From Pseudarthrobacter sp. fls2-241-R2A-127 (GTDB taxonomy: Bacteria > Actinomycetota > Actinomycetes > Actinomycetales > Micrococcaceae): a stretch of 64,000 nt of DNA. Made by a program: the position numbers and the translations under genes. The notes under the pieces are model-generated. The model saw only the letters and a program-made list of their open reading frames with translations. It did no database searches and was not told where the DNA came from. The DNA is taken from NCBI RefSeq assembly GCF_030209355.1, contig NZ_JARVSF010000004.1, forward strand, positions 1 to 64,000, in the 5' to 3' direction. Positions 26,826 to 39,813 of the stretch are shown here, piece by piece (within the stretch, counting starts at the first letter, position 1; the number at the start of each line of letters is the position of its first letter).

Positions 26826-26878
26826 CGCTACACCCGGTCCCTCTAAAAAGCGGACCATGAGCAGCAAAGGAGTCTCCT

Positions 26879-27463
26879 TTGGGCACCATCGCGGACAGTG
26901 CTGACGTTGATGCAGGCGCAAGTATCGGGGCGGGCACCAAGGTGTGGCATCTCGCGCAGGTCCGGGAGGCGGCGCGCCTGGGGGAGAACTGCGTCGTGGG
27001 CCGTGGCGCCTACATCGGTCCCGGTGTGGTTTTGGGGGATAACTGCAAGGTCCAGAATTACGCCCTGGTATACGAACCCGCCGTTCTTGGGGCGGGGGTC
27101 TTCATCGGTCCCGCAGTGGTCCTCACCAATGACGTCTTCCCCCGCGCTGTGACTCCGGACGGCACCCTCAAAACAGAGGAAGACTGGGAAAAAGTGGGTG
27201 TCACGATCCGGGAAGGAGCGGCTGTCGGGGCCCGTGCAGTCTGCATAGCGCCCGTTACCATCGGCGCATGGGCGATGGTTGCGGCCGGGGCGGTGGTTAC
27301 AAAGGACGTGCCGGACTTCGCGCTCGTCGCCGGTGTCCCCGCCCGGCGCATCGGCTGGGTGGGTAAGGCGGGCCAACCGTTGATAAACGAAGGCGGCCAA
27401 TGGGTATGTCCCGGCACGCGGGATGCGTATTTCGAACGGGACGGGGTTCTGCGGTCCGCATGA
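26879..27463 (+). CDS. left-handed beta-helix (hexapeptide) acyltransferase
   Basis: 194-residue sugar acetyltransferase of the WlbB/WbbJ type. Hexapeptide repeats run from residue 9 to about 135 (SADVDAGASIGAGTKVWH, IGPGVVLGDNCKVQNYALVYEPAVLGAGVFIGPAVV, then VAAGAVVTKDVPDFALVAGVPA). The closest described relatives acetylate UDP-linked amino sugars used in surface polysaccharides. The C-terminus (GQWVCPGTRDAYFERDG) matches that group. TTG start, chosen by AAAGGAG six bases upstream. It opens the glycan region 120 bp before glf but may have its own promoter. Exact substrate is not known. Confidence 0.82.
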   Translation: MGTIADSADVDAGASIGAGTKVWHLAQVREAARLGENCVVGRGAYIGPGVVLGDNCKVQNYALVYEPAVLGAGVFIGPAVVLTNDVFPRAVTPDGTLKTEEDWEKVGVTIREGAAVGARAVCIAPVTIGAWAMVAAGAVVTKDVPDFALVAGVPARRIGWVGKAGQPLINEGGQWVCPGTRDAYFERDGVLRSA

Positions 27464-27499
27464 GGTCGGCTGTGCGTCGGATCACAGAGGCGAAGCTGA

Positions 27500-30788
<3,289 letters not shown>

Positions 30789-30792
<4 letters not shown>

Positions 30793-31670
30793 GCGTAATT
30801 TCCACCGATGAGTTGACGACGCCCGGGCTGGGCGGGGGACTGCGGGACATCAAGCAGTCGAGTTTCCTGCTCAAGCTGCTGGTGCGGAAAGAGCTCAAAG
30901 TCCGCTACCGAGGCTCCGTTCTCGGACTTTTGTGGTCCTACGTGAAGCCGGGCGTCCAGTTCATCGTCTTTTACGTGGCACTGGGAATCTTCCTGGGATT
31001 GGAGCGGAGTCCCAAGAATCCGGACGGGTTGGCAAACTACGCCGTTTACCTGTTTTCCGGCATCGTCCTGATCAACTTCTTTTCCGAAGCCCTGGGCAAC
31101 GCTGCACGGTCCATCGTGATGAACGGAAACCTGATCAAGAAGATCTACCTTCCGCGCGAACTGTTCCCTGTGGCATCCGTTTGGGTTTCTGCTGTGCACT
31201 TCTTCCCGCAGCTCGTGGTGCTGGTGGTGGGCTGTGTCTTCGCCGGCTGGCACCCCAACGTCATCCAGCTGTTGGCTGCCGTTGCAGGCTTCATCATCGT
31301 CGCACTGCTCGCAACCGGCCTGGGCCTGTTGTTCGGCTCTGCCAACGTCTACTTCCGCGACTCTGAAAACCTCGTGGACATGCTCCTCATGATTGCCACC
31401 TGGGCGTCCCCCGTCATGTACGCATGGTCCATGGTCGAGCAAAAGCTTGGAAGCACAGTATTTGCCATTTACCAAGCGAACCCGATCACCATCGGGGTGG
31501 AATTGTTCCACTATGCATTCTGGTACCCCACCACGGACGGTGCAGCGGCAATGCCGCCCAACCTCTTCGGTCTTTGGCTTCCGGTCGGCCTCGTGGTCGC
31601 CGTGGTCATTGTTGTTCTGGGTCAGTACACCTTTCGGCGCCTTGAGGGCCGTTTCGCACAGGAGCTCTAA
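30789..31670 (+). CDS. wzm: ABC-2 polysaccharide export permease (Wzm)
   Basis: 293-residue integral membrane permease of the Wzm/RfbD family with about six helices. A cytoplasmic N-terminus (SSFLLKLLVRKELKVRYRGS) is the typical coupling helix region. It is followed by WSYVKPGVQFIVFYVALGIFL, the NLIKKIYLPRELFPVAS loop and GLLFGSANVYFRDSENLVD. With Wzt it moves undecaprenyl- or decaprenyl-linked glycan across the membrane; the mycobacterial pair Rv3783/Rv3781 exports galactan. GTG start overlapping the glfT2 stop. Confidence 0.92.
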
Positions 31671-32396
31671 GTGGTCACGGCGATCGAAGTTTCGAACATC
31701 AGCAAACAATTCGTGTTGCGCCACACCAGGTCCCTGAAAGAGGCTGTGGTGTGGTTGGCGAAGGGGCGCAAAGGCGACCTTTCCGAAAAGTTCCATGCGT
31801 TGAAGAACGTTTCTGTGGAGGTCCAGGCGGGTGAAACCGTGGCGCTCCTGGGCCTGAACGGGTCGGGAAAATCGACGCTCCTCAAGCACATCTCGGGCGT
31901 GATGCTGCCGGACACCGGAACCGTTAAGACGCGGGGGCGGGTAGCCGGCCTGATTGAGGTGGGCGCCGGCTTCCACCCGGACCTGTCGGGCCGGGACAAC
32001 GTTTACCTTAATGGGGCCATCCTCGGAATGACCGAGCAGCAGGTCAATGACCGGTTCGACGAGATCGTCGAATTCTCGGAGATCGGCCAGTTCATCGATA
32101 CCGAAGTGAAGTTTTACTCTTCCGGCATGTACTTGCGGCTGGCCTTTTCCGTCGCGGTCCACACCGACCCTGAGGTCTTCCTCATTGACGAAATCCTCGC
32201 AGTTGGCGACGAGCCCTTCCAGCGGAAGTGCATCGACAAAATCCAGGAACTCGCCCGTGATGGCAAGACGTTGGTGGTAGTGAGCCACGACCTGGACCTC
32301 GTTTCCAGGATCTGCGAACGGGGCATCCTGCTCGAACACGGGAACGTTAAGTTCGACGGCTCCATCCACGATGCGGTTGCGATCCTGCGGTCCTGA
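31671..32396 (+). CDS. wzt: ABC polysaccharide export ATPase (Wzt, short form)
   Basis: 241-residue nucleotide-binding subunit for Wzm. Walker A is GLNGSGKST, a Q-loop region lies near VAGLIEVGAGF, the signature is FYSSGMYLRLAF, Walker B is VFLIDEIL and the switch His is in VVVSHDLDLV. It ends soon after the ATPase fold and lacks the C-terminal carbohydrate-binding domain of long Wzt proteins, so export is not expected to depend on a modified glycan end. GTG start directly after the wzm stop, with AGGAG inside the wzm end. Confidence 0.93.
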   Translation: MVTAIEVSNISKQFVLRHTRSLKEAVVWLAKGRKGDLSEKFHALKNVSVEVQAGETVALLGLNGSGKSTLLKHISGVMLPDTGTVKTRGRVAGLIEVGAGFHPDLSGRDNVYLNGAILGMTEQQVNDRFDEIVEFSEIGQFIDTEVKFYSSGMYLRLAFSVAVHTDPEVFLIDEILAVGDEPFQRKCIDKIQELARDGKTLVVVSHDLDLVSRICERGILLEHGNVKFDGSIHDAVAILRS

Positions 32397-32450
32397 TCCC
32401 GCGCACGCGACAGACTCTCTGATGAATACCCGCATGAGATCGCGGCTCTG

Positions 32451-34559
32451 ATGCCCCGAACAGTAGAGATGCTTGTTGGCCGCCATGTCCGGTCCACACC
32501 AGGTGGTCGAACACCTGGATCTGTCCGATCTGATATCCAGGGCCTCCGTGCGGTCGCAGTGGGACTGGTCATCGTCTACCACATCTGGCCGGCCGCTCTC
32601 CCCGGAGGCTTTGTCGGCGTTGACGTCTTCTTCGTGATCTCCGGATTCCTGATCGTGGGTTCACTCGTTCGGGAGATTTCCAACTCCGGCAGACTTGACT
32701 TGTGGTCCTTTTACGAACGAAGGATCGTGCGGCTGCTTCCGGCTGCTACCCTCGTGCTTCTGGTCATCGTCCTTGGAACGGTGATGCTCCTTCCGCAAAG
32801 CAGATGGCAGTCGATCAGCCTCGACGTGATCGCGTCCGGGCTGCAGGTTCAGAACTGGAACCAGGCGTTCAGTGCAAACAGCTACGCGCACGCCACAGCT
32901 TTGGTTTCGCCGGTCCAGCACTATTGGTCCCTGGCCGTTGAGGAGCAGTTCTACATCTTCATGCCCATTTTGCTTCTTGGCGGGGTTCTCCTCGCACGGA
33001 AGTTCAAAAGGGCTGCACCATCTGCCTGCGTCGCTGTCCTCGCCGTCCTCACAGCCTTCTCGTTCGTCCACAGCATCTTCCTGTCGGTTTCCTATCACGA
33101 CATTGCCTACTTTGCCACGAGCACCCGTATCTGGGAGCTGGGGGCAGGAGGCCTGGTTGCCGTGCTCCTCAAGGCTGGCCTGCCGGGACGCAAATCCAAG
33201 CTGCTTGCCGGGTGGGCCGGCCTGGCAGTCATTGCTTTCGCGGCTGGGACGTTCTCCACGTCCATGGCGTTTCCGGGCTACCTGGCCTTGATCCCAGTCA
33301 TGGCGACGATATTGATTCTGTGTGCGGGAGGCCAGGATCCGGCGCCCGGATTCCTCTCCGTGCCTGCACTGTTGAGCTGGAGGCCAGTAACCTTCATTGG
33401 CGATATCTCGTATTCGCTGTACCTGTGGCATTGGCCGATTGTCGTCTTTTACGTGTACTTCCTGGGCCGCGAACCAGGGATCTTCCACGGTGCTGCGATC
33501 GTGGTGCTCAGCATCCTTTGCGCAACCCTCTCCTACCATTTCGTCGAGCAGCGGTTCAGGCATGTTCGTCCCAGTTCCAAGAGAATCCAGGCGAGGACCA
33601 CATGGGTCCGGCTTCGTTCCGCAGCCACCTTCCTGACGGCAGCGGGTGTAGTGGTTGCAACCTCGGGGTCCGCGTTGGTTCCGTGGGGCATCGTGGAGGC
33701 CAAAGCCCAAGAGCTCCAAAGTTTGCTCAACACCCGCGAATACCCGGGGGCCATGGCCTTTGATCCCGGGCAGGAAAAGCCAGTCCCGGCCGGACTTCCC
33801 ATACGGCCGGAAGCCTCCCTGGCGTTGAAAGACCTCCCGATGACGGCAGGCGATGGCTGCGGCGTCTACGATCCTGCGGCCATGGGTCCCGAAAAGTGCG
33901 TCTATGGCGACCCGGACTCATCCAGGCGCATGGTGATCGTGGGTGACTCCCACGCTGCCCAGTTCGTGGACCCTATGGTGCTCGCCGGGAAACCGGCTGG
34001 CTGGCAGATCCATGCGATGGTCCGTAACGGGTGTCCGTTCAGTGCCGTGCCACCGGCCGATGAATCAACAGTCTATTCAAACTGTTCGGCGCAGAACCAA
34101 GTATCCCTGCAAAGGATCCTGGACCTCCGGCCGGACCTGGTGGTGATCTCCGGGATGGTGCCCCGTGGATATGAGCAGGCACTCCACTGGAAGTGGGACA
34201 CCCCGGATGCGCTGGTGAAAGGCTACGTTGACCTCATCAAGCCTCTCAGGACCGCGGGTCTGAGGGTCGCCGTTATCCTCGACAGTCCGTACCCGACCTT
34301 CTCAGTCCCCGACTGCGTGCAGCGCAGAGGCCCGGAGTCACCGCAGTGCCAGGTAGCCAGGAGCGGAGGGGACGATCCGCTGCAACGCGCAGCTGACCAG
34401 GTGCCGGGCGTTGAGGTGCTGGACATGTCCGACTATCTTTGCCGGCAGGAAACCTGCCCCGCAGTAGTCGGAAACGTGCTCGTGTACCGTGACAACCACC
34501 TGACTAGCACCTTTGCCAAGTCCTTGGCTCCGGTCCTCTCGCGGAAGCTGAGGCTCTAG
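32451..34559 (+). CDS. OafA-like acyltransferase with SGNH domain
   Basis: 702-residue membrane O-acyltransferase for cell-surface glycans. An acyltransferase-3 domain with about ten helices covers roughly 25-400 (RSDIQGLRAVAVGLVIVYH with the conserved His, GGFVGVDVFFVISGFLI, ISYSLYLWHWP). A periplasmic SGNH hydrolase-like domain covers about 450-702, with GDSHAAQF as block I and DNHLTS near the end as the Asp-His block. It probably O-acetylates the neighbouring polysaccharide. The ATG has no Shine-Dalgarno sequence and an ATG 21 bases later is possible. Downstream of wzt in the same direction. Confidence 0.9.
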   Translation: MPRTVEMLVGRHVRSTPGGRTPGSVRSDIQGLRAVAVGLVIVYHIWPAALPGGFVGVDVFFVISGFLIVGSLVREISNSGRLDLWSFYERRIVRLLPAATLVLLVIVLGTVMLLPQSRWQSISLDVIASGLQVQNWNQAFSANSYAHATALVSPVQHYWSLAVEEQFYIFMPILLLGGVLLARKFKRAAPSACVAVLAVLTAFSFVHSIFLSVSYHDIAYFATSTRIWELGAGGLVAVLLKAGLPGRKSKLLAGWAGLAVIAFAAGTFSTSMAFPGYLALIPVMATILILCAGGQDPAPGFLSVPALLSWRPVTFIGDISYSLYLWHWPIVVFYVYFLGREPGIFHGAAIVVLSILCATLSYHFVEQRFRHVRPSSKRIQARTTWVRLRSAATFLTAAGVVVATSGSALVPWGIVEAKAQELQSLLNTREYPGAMAFDPGQEKPVPAGLPIRPEASLALKDLPMTAGDGCGVYDPAAMGPEKCVYGDPDSSRRMVIVGDSHAAQFVDPMVLAGKPAGWQIHAMVRNGCPFSAVPPADESTVYSNCSAQNQVSLQRILDLRPDLVVISGMVPRGYEQALHWKWDTPDALVKGYVDLIKPLRTAGLRVAVILDSPYPTFSVPDCVQRRGPESPQCQVARSGGDDPLQRAADQVPGVEVLDMSDYLCRQETCPAVVGNVLVYRDNHLTSTFAKSLAPVLSRKLRL

Positions 34560-34606
34560 GCAAGAACCGCCGTTCCAAGTTGGCTGCCCAGGGGAGACCA
34601 CGACAG

Positions 34607-34660
34607 CTCCGTCCGCCCAGGACCACTGGTTGCAGAGGGGGCTACCGGCTGCGGACGGAG
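34607..34660. terminator. hairpin between convergent acyltransferase and DUF6541 genes
   Basis: Perfect 10-bp arms (CTCCGTCCGC at 34607-34616, GCGGACGGAG at 34651-34660) separated by 34 bases in the convergent intergenic gap. Long loop, so moderate confidence as a terminator. Confidence 0.45.
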
Positions 34661-34661
34661 G

Positions 34662-36635
34662 TCACTGGCACGCGGTTACCTGGAAAAGCTTTGCCTCGCC
34701 CTTTTGGTCCAGAAGCCTGAAGCCCGGAGTCGCATCGGGGATTTGCAGTCCTTGGAAACCGTGATTCCCGCCGTGGACTTCGCGCGTGCCGAAGTCAAGG
34801 ACGTAGCGGACATTGCCGGCCCGTGCAGCCGCGCACACCGAGGGGTCGGTGGCTGCTTCACGGAACTTGTCGTTCAGCAGTTCGGTGGCTTTCGTGTAGG
34901 TCGTGAGGGTGTGCTTCGACGTAGTGTTGCGGTCGGCAATGGCAAAGGCCATGGCTCCGCCGGTCCAGGGGTTGACTGCGACGGTTGCATCCGCCGGCAC
35001 GTAGTTGTCGAGTTCATCGATGATGGCCATCTCATCTGAACTGACCAGTGGAGAATCCGGGGTCGTCGAGTAGTTCGCCTGGGCAGACAACACGGGGGTC
35101 ACCATGGGCGGTGCCTGCAGCAGGCCAACGGCCACGAGGGCAATAACGGGGCCTGCACTGTGCAGGAATCCCGGAGCCGCCACGGCGGCCGCTTTACCCC
35201 GGAACCTCAGGGTCTGTTCCTGCAGCCGTTCGATCAGCCAGGCGGCACCGAGCGCTGCCAGCGGCACTCCGACGACGGGCAGGAGGGCTGCGAGACGATA
35301 GCTGTCGTTGTACCAGACCCCCGTCAGCAGGTCCCTGTACCGCCCTGCCGGGCCGGCTGACACAACGACGAAGAGCAGGGCGACGATGATGAACGATCCC
35401 GCGAGCCAGACTGTGGCGCGACGCCGGAACACGACTGCCAGCCCTGCGATGGCCAGGGCGCTCACCGCCCATGCAACGGGACGTTGCATGGCTGAGTTGG
35501 TAAGAACTTCGCCCAAGGCCTGGCCTTGGGTCTGGATTGGCGGCCAGAACGCCGCCACAGCGGGAGGCCTGATGATCTTCCACAAGACAGCCATGATGCC
35601 GAACGTGGCAAGCAGGCCGATCCCGGCCGCCAGGGTGAGCCGGACCGGCCGCCCGGCCCTGCGCCGGTCGACGGCAAGGAAGACCCAGGCCGCAATCAAG
35701 ACGGGTACCGAGAGCGCGAAAAGTGACATGACACCGTTGGGGTGCGCAATTGCAACGCCAAGCGCCGCCATGGGAGCCAGCAGGAAGCGGGCTGCCGGAC
35801 CGACGTTCACGAACTGCCGGTTCCCGAAGAAGATGCTCACGCAAGCCAAAGCTGCCGGCAGCATGCTTACCGAAAGGAAGTTGGGGTACAGGACGCCAAA
35901 GTCGAGCAGCAGGATCGGGAAGGAGCCGAAACCGGCCGCCAGGACCCCCGCTGCACCCACGGCATAGGGGTTCGACCCGGCCAGGGTTCGCACCAGAAAC
36001 ATGCAGCCCAAGGTCCAGACGGCGGCAGCGATGCAGAGGTCCAGGACATTGACAGCGGCCGGCAAAGGGGCGCCGGTCAGTTGGATAAGGAGAGAGGCCA
36101 ACCCATGCCATGCCGCCGGGTAAAAGTATGGCGGATTGTCTCCGTTGGTCATTGCCGTCAGCGTCATTGATGATGCGTTGCCAGTATCCAAGACGTACCG
36201 GACGGCATTGAGGTGGAAGACGTTGTCAAACGTTTGGGAGATGTTGTCCGGCCTGCCGAAGGCGGTCCGGAGTTGAACCGCTATGGACAGGGCGCCAATG
36301 CCAAAGCCAACGCCCGCCAGGAGCAGCATCCGCCGCGACCCTGCCAGCGCAGTCCGCCAAGGCGGCACCGGTTGGCGGAGTGCCGGGATTCTTCGGATGG
36401 CGAAGAGGACGGCCGCAAGGAGGACCGTTGCTGCCGCCACGGGCAGGATCGACCACCCGATGCCGAGATAGGGGGCAATGATGGCGCTGGCCGAGACGAC
36501 GCTGACGGTCAGGACAGGTGCGACGGCCAGGAAGGCAGGATTTCGCAATCCCAGGGCCAACAACAGGAGCGTGCCGGGAACAAAGAGAAGAAGCAGGCAC
36601 GCTATGGCGGTTGGCAGGACGGAAAACCAGCTCAT
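34662..36635 (-). CDS. DUF6541-type polytopic membrane protein
   Basis: 657-residue protein with about 14 predicted helices and a C-terminal soluble part (about 560-657). The motif after the fourth helix, QTFDNVFHLNAVRYVLDTG, with a following YFYPAAWHGLASL, is typical of DUF6541/GT-C-like proteins in actinobacterial glycan loci, where an extracytoplasmic Asp near the membrane usually acts as base. It probably transfers a sugar from a lipid carrier outside the cell. GGAG lies five bases before the ATG. It is the last gene of a six-gene minus-strand operon. Precise activity is inferred. Confidence 0.78.
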   Translation of the reverse strand: MSWFSVLPTAIACLLLLFVPGTLLLLALGLRNPAFLAVAPVLTVSVVSASAIIAPYLGIGWSILPVAAATVLLAAVLFAIRRIPALRQPVPPWRTALAGSRRMLLLAGVGFGIGALSIAVQLRTAFGRPDNISQTFDNVFHLNAVRYVLDTGNASSMTLTAMTNGDNPPYFYPAAWHGLASLLIQLTGAPLPAAVNVLDLCIAAAVWTLGCMFLVRTLAGSNPYAVGAAGVLAAGFGSFPILLLDFGVLYPNFLSVSMLPAALACVSIFFGNRQFVNVGPAARFLLAPMAALGVAIAHPNGVMSLFALSVPVLIAAWVFLAVDRRRAGRPVRLTLAAGIGLLATFGIMAVLWKIIRPPAVAAFWPPIQTQGQALGEVLTNSAMQRPVAWAVSALAIAGLAVVFRRRATVWLAGSFIIVALLFVVVSAGPAGRYRDLLTGVWYNDSYRLAALLPVVGVPLAALGAAWLIERLQEQTLRFRGKAAAVAAPGFLHSAGPVIALVAVGLLQAPPMVTPVLSAQANYSTTPDSPLVSSDEMAIIDELDNYVPADATVAVNPWTGGAMAFAIADRNTTSKHTLTTYTKATELLNDKFREAATDPSVCAAARAGNVRYVLDFGTREVHGGNHGFQGLQIPDATPGFRLLDQKGEAKLFQVTACQ

Positions 36636-36697
36636 TAAAACTCCAGGAACGAGGACGGGAAATCGGCCGGGGACGGCGCGGTGGCCATCACTGCGGC

Positions 36698-37561
36698 CTA
36701 GTCCTCCAGGAGTCCCAGCAAATAGCTGCCGTAGCCGCTCTTCACCAGAGGCTCGGCACGCTGGCGGAGGTCGTCGTCGGTCAGGAAGCCCTGGCGCCAG
36801 GCAATCTCTTCAGGCGCACCGATCTTCAGTCCCTGGCGGTTCTCGACTGTACGGATGAAGTTTGATGCGTCACTGAGGTCATTGAAGGTTCCGGTGTCCA
36901 GCCAGGCGGTCCCGCGGGGGAGTATCTCCACCTGCAGCTTGCCCCGCTCAAGGTAAGTCCGGTTGACATCCGTGATCTCAAGTTCGCCGCGGGGAGAAGG
37001 CTTGAGGTCCCGCGCAATCTCAACGACATCATTGTCGTAGAAATAGAGGCCGGGTACTGCATAGTGGCTGCGGGGCTTCTCTGGCTTTTCCTCCAGGGAC
37101 AATGCTCTGCCGTCGTTGTCGAACTCAACAACACCGTAGGCCTTGGGGTCCTTCACCCAGTAGCCAAACACGGCGCCGCCGTCGATGTCGGCGTGCTTCC
37201 GAAGCTGGGTTCCCATGCCCTGGCCGTAGAAGATGTTATCGCCGAGGACAAGCGCCACCGTCTCGTCGCCGATGTGGTCAGCACCAAGGATGAAGGCCTG
37301 TGCGAGTCCATCGGGCGAGGGCTGCTGTACGTAGGAAAGGTTGATGCCGAACTGCGATCCGTCACCCAGCAGGCGCTGGAACTGCTCGGCGTCATGCGGG
37401 GTGGTAATGATCAGGATGTCCCGGATTCCAGCAAGGATCAGCGTGGAAAGGGGGTAGTAGATCATCGGCTTGTCGTACACCGGGACGAGCTGCTTGCTGA
37501 TGCCAAGAGTAATGGGGTGCAGCCGCGATCCAGTTCCGCCGGCCAGAATAATTCCACGCAT
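36698..37561 (-). CDS. rmlA: glucose-1-phosphate thymidylyltransferase
   Basis: First step of dTDP-L-rhamnose synthesis: glucose-1-phosphate plus dTTP gives dTDP-glucose. The 287-residue protein has the nucleotide-binding [41 protein letters not shown] and [21 protein letters not shown]. The ATG giving [11 protein letters not shown] is chosen; an ATG four codons upstream and an extended frame further upstream are unconserved. The other pathway genes, rmlB and an rmlC-rmlD fusion, lie on the opposite strand about 4 kb away. Within the minus-strand operon it follows a rhamnosyltransferase-like GT2. Confidence 0.95.
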   Translation of the reverse strand: MRGIILAGGTGSRLHPITLGISKQLVPVYDKPMIYYPLSTLILAGIRDILIITTPHDAEQFQRLLGDGSQFGINLSYVQQPSPDGLAQAFILGADHIGDETVALVLGDNIFYGQGMGTQLRKHADIDGGAVFGYWVKDPKAYGVVEFDNDGRALSLEEKPEKPRSHYAVPGLYFYDNDVVEIARDLKPSPRGELEITDVNRTYLERGKLQVEILPRGTAWLDTGTFNDLSDASNFIRTVENRQGLKIGAPEEIAWRQGFLTDDDLRQRAEPLVKSGYGSYLLGLLED

Positions 37562-37604
37562 GGGATCAATCATTCCCCACGACGCAGCCATGGCCAAAAC
37601 GGGG

Positions 37605-38528
37605 TCAAGTGCCGGGCTGCCGCGCGGGCCCTGGGCCTGACTTCCGTCGGAGTCCGTCCGCGAGGCCTTGGCGGGCTGCGGCGAGGCGCTGGCGCCTGCC
37701 GGGGGCAAGGATGCTGACGATGGCCAGATGCCGGAGGTCCGTGACTAATCCCCGCACGGTCCAGTAAGGTTCCTGGCGCGCAAACCTGGCCGCGAGCAGG
37801 ACGCGGTTGCGCACAATGAAGTAATAGCGCCAGGTGGACGCCGTCCTCACCTGCAAAGGCTGTCCACGCCAGGCGACAGGCCACGGACCCAGGCGGGCCG
37901 GAACCATGGTGCCGAGCGAATGGCTCAGTGAGCAGTCAAGGGCAAGGACGCAATGCAGCTGTCGGGCCTTGGCGCGCAGGTAGAACTCGCTGTCCACACC
38001 GTCAATGAACAGCTGTTCATTGAAGGGCCCCACGGCATCCAGGGCGGACGTTGGAATCAGGAGGCCTGACTGGACCGGTTCGTCCCCGATGGTCACTCCC
38101 TGTTGGGTTCGTACCACCCGCCGTGGCAGTCCGCTGACTTTCCCCGGGGCCACCATCCCCACCCCGAGCCCGGCGGTGGTTGCCGCGCCGGCAGCGTCTT
38201 CAAGGCCCTGGACGAATCCGGGCTGCACCAGCGAGTCCTGGTCCATGGTGAGGATGAAGGCAAGCGACGGGTGGCGGGACCGTGCCAGGGCGACGCCGCT
38301 GTTCAGGGCCGCCGCAATCCCGGAGTTTTGCCGGAGCCGCAAAATTGTGCAGCCGAGTGCCTCCAGTTCCGCATAGACGGACTCGTCCGCGGCGGTGCTG
38401 CCGTCGTCGACGACCACGACGTCCAGGCACTGGTCCAGCAGTGCCGCGCAATTCTCCAGGACGTTGCGGTGAGGATTGAAGGTGCTGACGACGGCGGCCG
38501 TCAGGGTGCTTCGGGAGCGATCAGCCAT
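37605..38528 (-). CDS. GT2 glycosyltransferase, rhamnosyltransferase-like
   Basis: 307-residue cytosolic or membrane-associated family 2 glycosyltransferase. The GT-A signatures are AAVVSTFNP at the N-terminus, VVVVDDGST, and the metal-binding [46 protein letters not shown] is the acceptor/base region common in WbbL-type rhamnosyltransferases. The C-terminal tail is Arg-rich and amphipathic ([18 protein letters not shown]), which fits membrane association. The start overlaps the preceding gene's stop by one base. Donor dTDP-rhamnose is inferred from family and from rmlA next to it. Confidence 0.83.
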   Translation of the reverse strand: MADRSRSTLTAAVVSTFNPHRNVLENCAALLDQCLDVVVVDDGSTAADESVYAELEALGCTILRLRQNSGIAAALNSGVALARSRHPSLAFILTMDQDSLVQPGFVQGLEDAAGAATTAGLGVGMVAPGKVSGLPRRVVRTQQGVTIGDEPVQSGLLIPTSALDAVGPFNEQLFIDGVDSEFYLRAKARQLHCVLALDCSLSHSLGTMVPARLGPWPVAWRGQPLQVRTASTWRYYFIVRNRVLLAARFARQEPYWTVRGLVTDLRHLAIVSILAPGRRQRLAAARQGLADGLRRKSGPGPARQPGT

Positions 38529-39424
38529 CAGGCGCCCAACCCGTGCCTGGCCATGGTGCGGATTGCTCCGAGGTTGCGTGCTTTGAGCAGTCCGGGCATG
38601 AGGGACAAGGCATGAAGCCTCGACGTGAGGCGAAGCTTTGCGGCGCGTTCCGCGCGGCGCCAGCCCCGCGACCGGGTGAGCGTGGCTGCGAGGCTGAAGT
38701 ACTCGCGTTCGCCGTCAAAGCGGGAGCCGTCCTGGAGCAAAAGGGAAGACGCGCTTTCGGTATGTCTCCGGTAAGCGAAGGCAACGGTGGGTATCACCAG
38801 CAGTGAGCGGTCTTGGAGGATCATGTCGATGATGAGGGCGAGGTCCTGGATGATGCGGAACTCATTGCGGAAATCGACGGTGCGAACGGACGAGGTCTTG
38901 AAGGTGAGCGAGGGCCAGTACAGCCAGTCGCCGTGCAGGAGGCTCGTGGCAAGCCTCTCACCGGACAGGAGCAGGGGAGCCCCTGCCGAAGGCCTGAGGA
39001 GCCGTTGTTTGACGGTGTCCACGAGGGTGCGTGCCGGGTTGCCTGCCGCATCGATCACCTGGACCCCTGGCTGGATGATGTCCGCGTCAGGGTTGTCGCT
39101 GTAAGCCTGGAGCACGGTTTCCACATAATTTGGCAGGAGGATGTCGTCGCAGCCAACTACGGCGACCAGATCCTGCTTGGCCATCTGGATGGAGGTCCGG
39201 AAACTCTCGGTGATGCCTTCGTTCGTGGCCTTCTTGATGTACGTGATCCTCGGGTCATTGATCTTCCGTACGTAATCCTCCACCGTGGGATCCGGGTAGG
39301 CGTCATCCACTACAGTCAGGAACCAGTGCGGATCCGTTTGCGCAAGGACGCTGTCCACCGTGGTCTTCATGTAGTCGGGATCGCCCCAGTAGGGCACGAA
39401 AATGTCCAGCGAAGGTTCCAGCAC
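38528..39424 (-). CDS. GT2 glycosyltransferase
   Basis: 298-residue family 2 glycosyltransferase with LDIFVPYWGDPDYMKTTVDSV at the start of the GT-A fold, VVDDAYPD as the first Asp motif and VVGCDDILLPNY as the DXD-like metal site. A C-terminal basic helical segment follows (RRAERAAKLRLTSRLHAL). It sits between DUF2304 and the rhamnosyltransferase-like gene with overlapping ends, clearly one operon. Donor and acceptor cannot be told from the sequence. Confidence 0.82.
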   Translation of the reverse strand: MLEPSLDIFVPYWGDPDYMKTTVDSVLAQTDPHWFLTVVDDAYPDPTVEDYVRKINDPRITYIKKATNEGITESFRTSIQMAKQDLVAVVGCDDILLPNYVETVLQAYSDNPDADIIQPGVQVIDAAGNPARTLVDTVKQRLLRPSAGAPLLLSGERLATSLLHGDWLYWPSLTFKTSSVRTVDFRNEFRIIQDLALIIDMILQDRSLLVIPTVAFAYRRHTESASSLLLQDGSRFDGEREYFSLAATLTRSRGWRRAERAAKLRLTSRLHALSLMPGLLKARNLGAIRTMARHGLGA

Positions 39425-39813
39425 TAGGGCTCAACCTCCGGGTCCTTGCTGCCTGCGGGGCGGCCGGCAACCATCACCTCGTTGATCCGTTCAATCTGGA
39501 TCCGGAGAATGGCCACTTCTTCGGCCAGGGCCCGGGTCTCCTCTTCAACGACCGAGATCTCCCAGGACAGATGCAGGCAGACGCCCAGGAGCATGAGGAT
39601 GCTGAGGATGAACAACAGGTTGGAGGGCAGCTGGACTCCGACGGCCTGGGCTACGTAGTCCAGGAGCTGCGGGAAGGCGGCAAGGACCAGGGTGGCAATT
39701 CCGACGACGAGCCACCAGATAGCGTACTTTTCGCGCAGCTTCTTGCGCCGGAGCATCTCCGCGACCAGCCCGACGATGGCCAGGGCCAGGAAGAATGCGG
39801 CTATGTTCGGCAT
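39424..39813 (-). CDS. DUF2304 membrane protein
   Basis: 129-residue protein with three predicted helices (about 3-19, 31-50, 62-82) and a C-terminal coiled coil (EEETRALAEEVAILRIQIERINEV). DUF2304 proteins are regularly encoded next to polyprenyl-phosphate glycosyltransferases in glycan loci and are thought to act with them at the membrane. It overlaps both neighbours by one base, consistent with a stoichiometric partner of the DPM-like enzyme upstream. Confidence 0.85.
   Translation of the reverse strand: MPNIAAFFLALAIVGLVAEMLRRKKLREKYAIWWLVVGIATLVLAAFPQLLDYVAQAVGVQLPSNLLFILSILMLLGVCLHLSWEISVVEEETRALAEEVAILRIQIERINEVMVAGRPAGSKDPEVEP

Noticed and set aside
22538..26878. WXG100/Esx genes beside the EssC-like ATPase
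   Set aside because: The gaps on both sides (81 and 180 bp) hold no frame of about 100 codons with a WXG motif.
32400..32450. Earlier start for the OafA-like gene at 32422 or 32434
   Set aside because: Both ATGs are out of frame with the acyltransferase.
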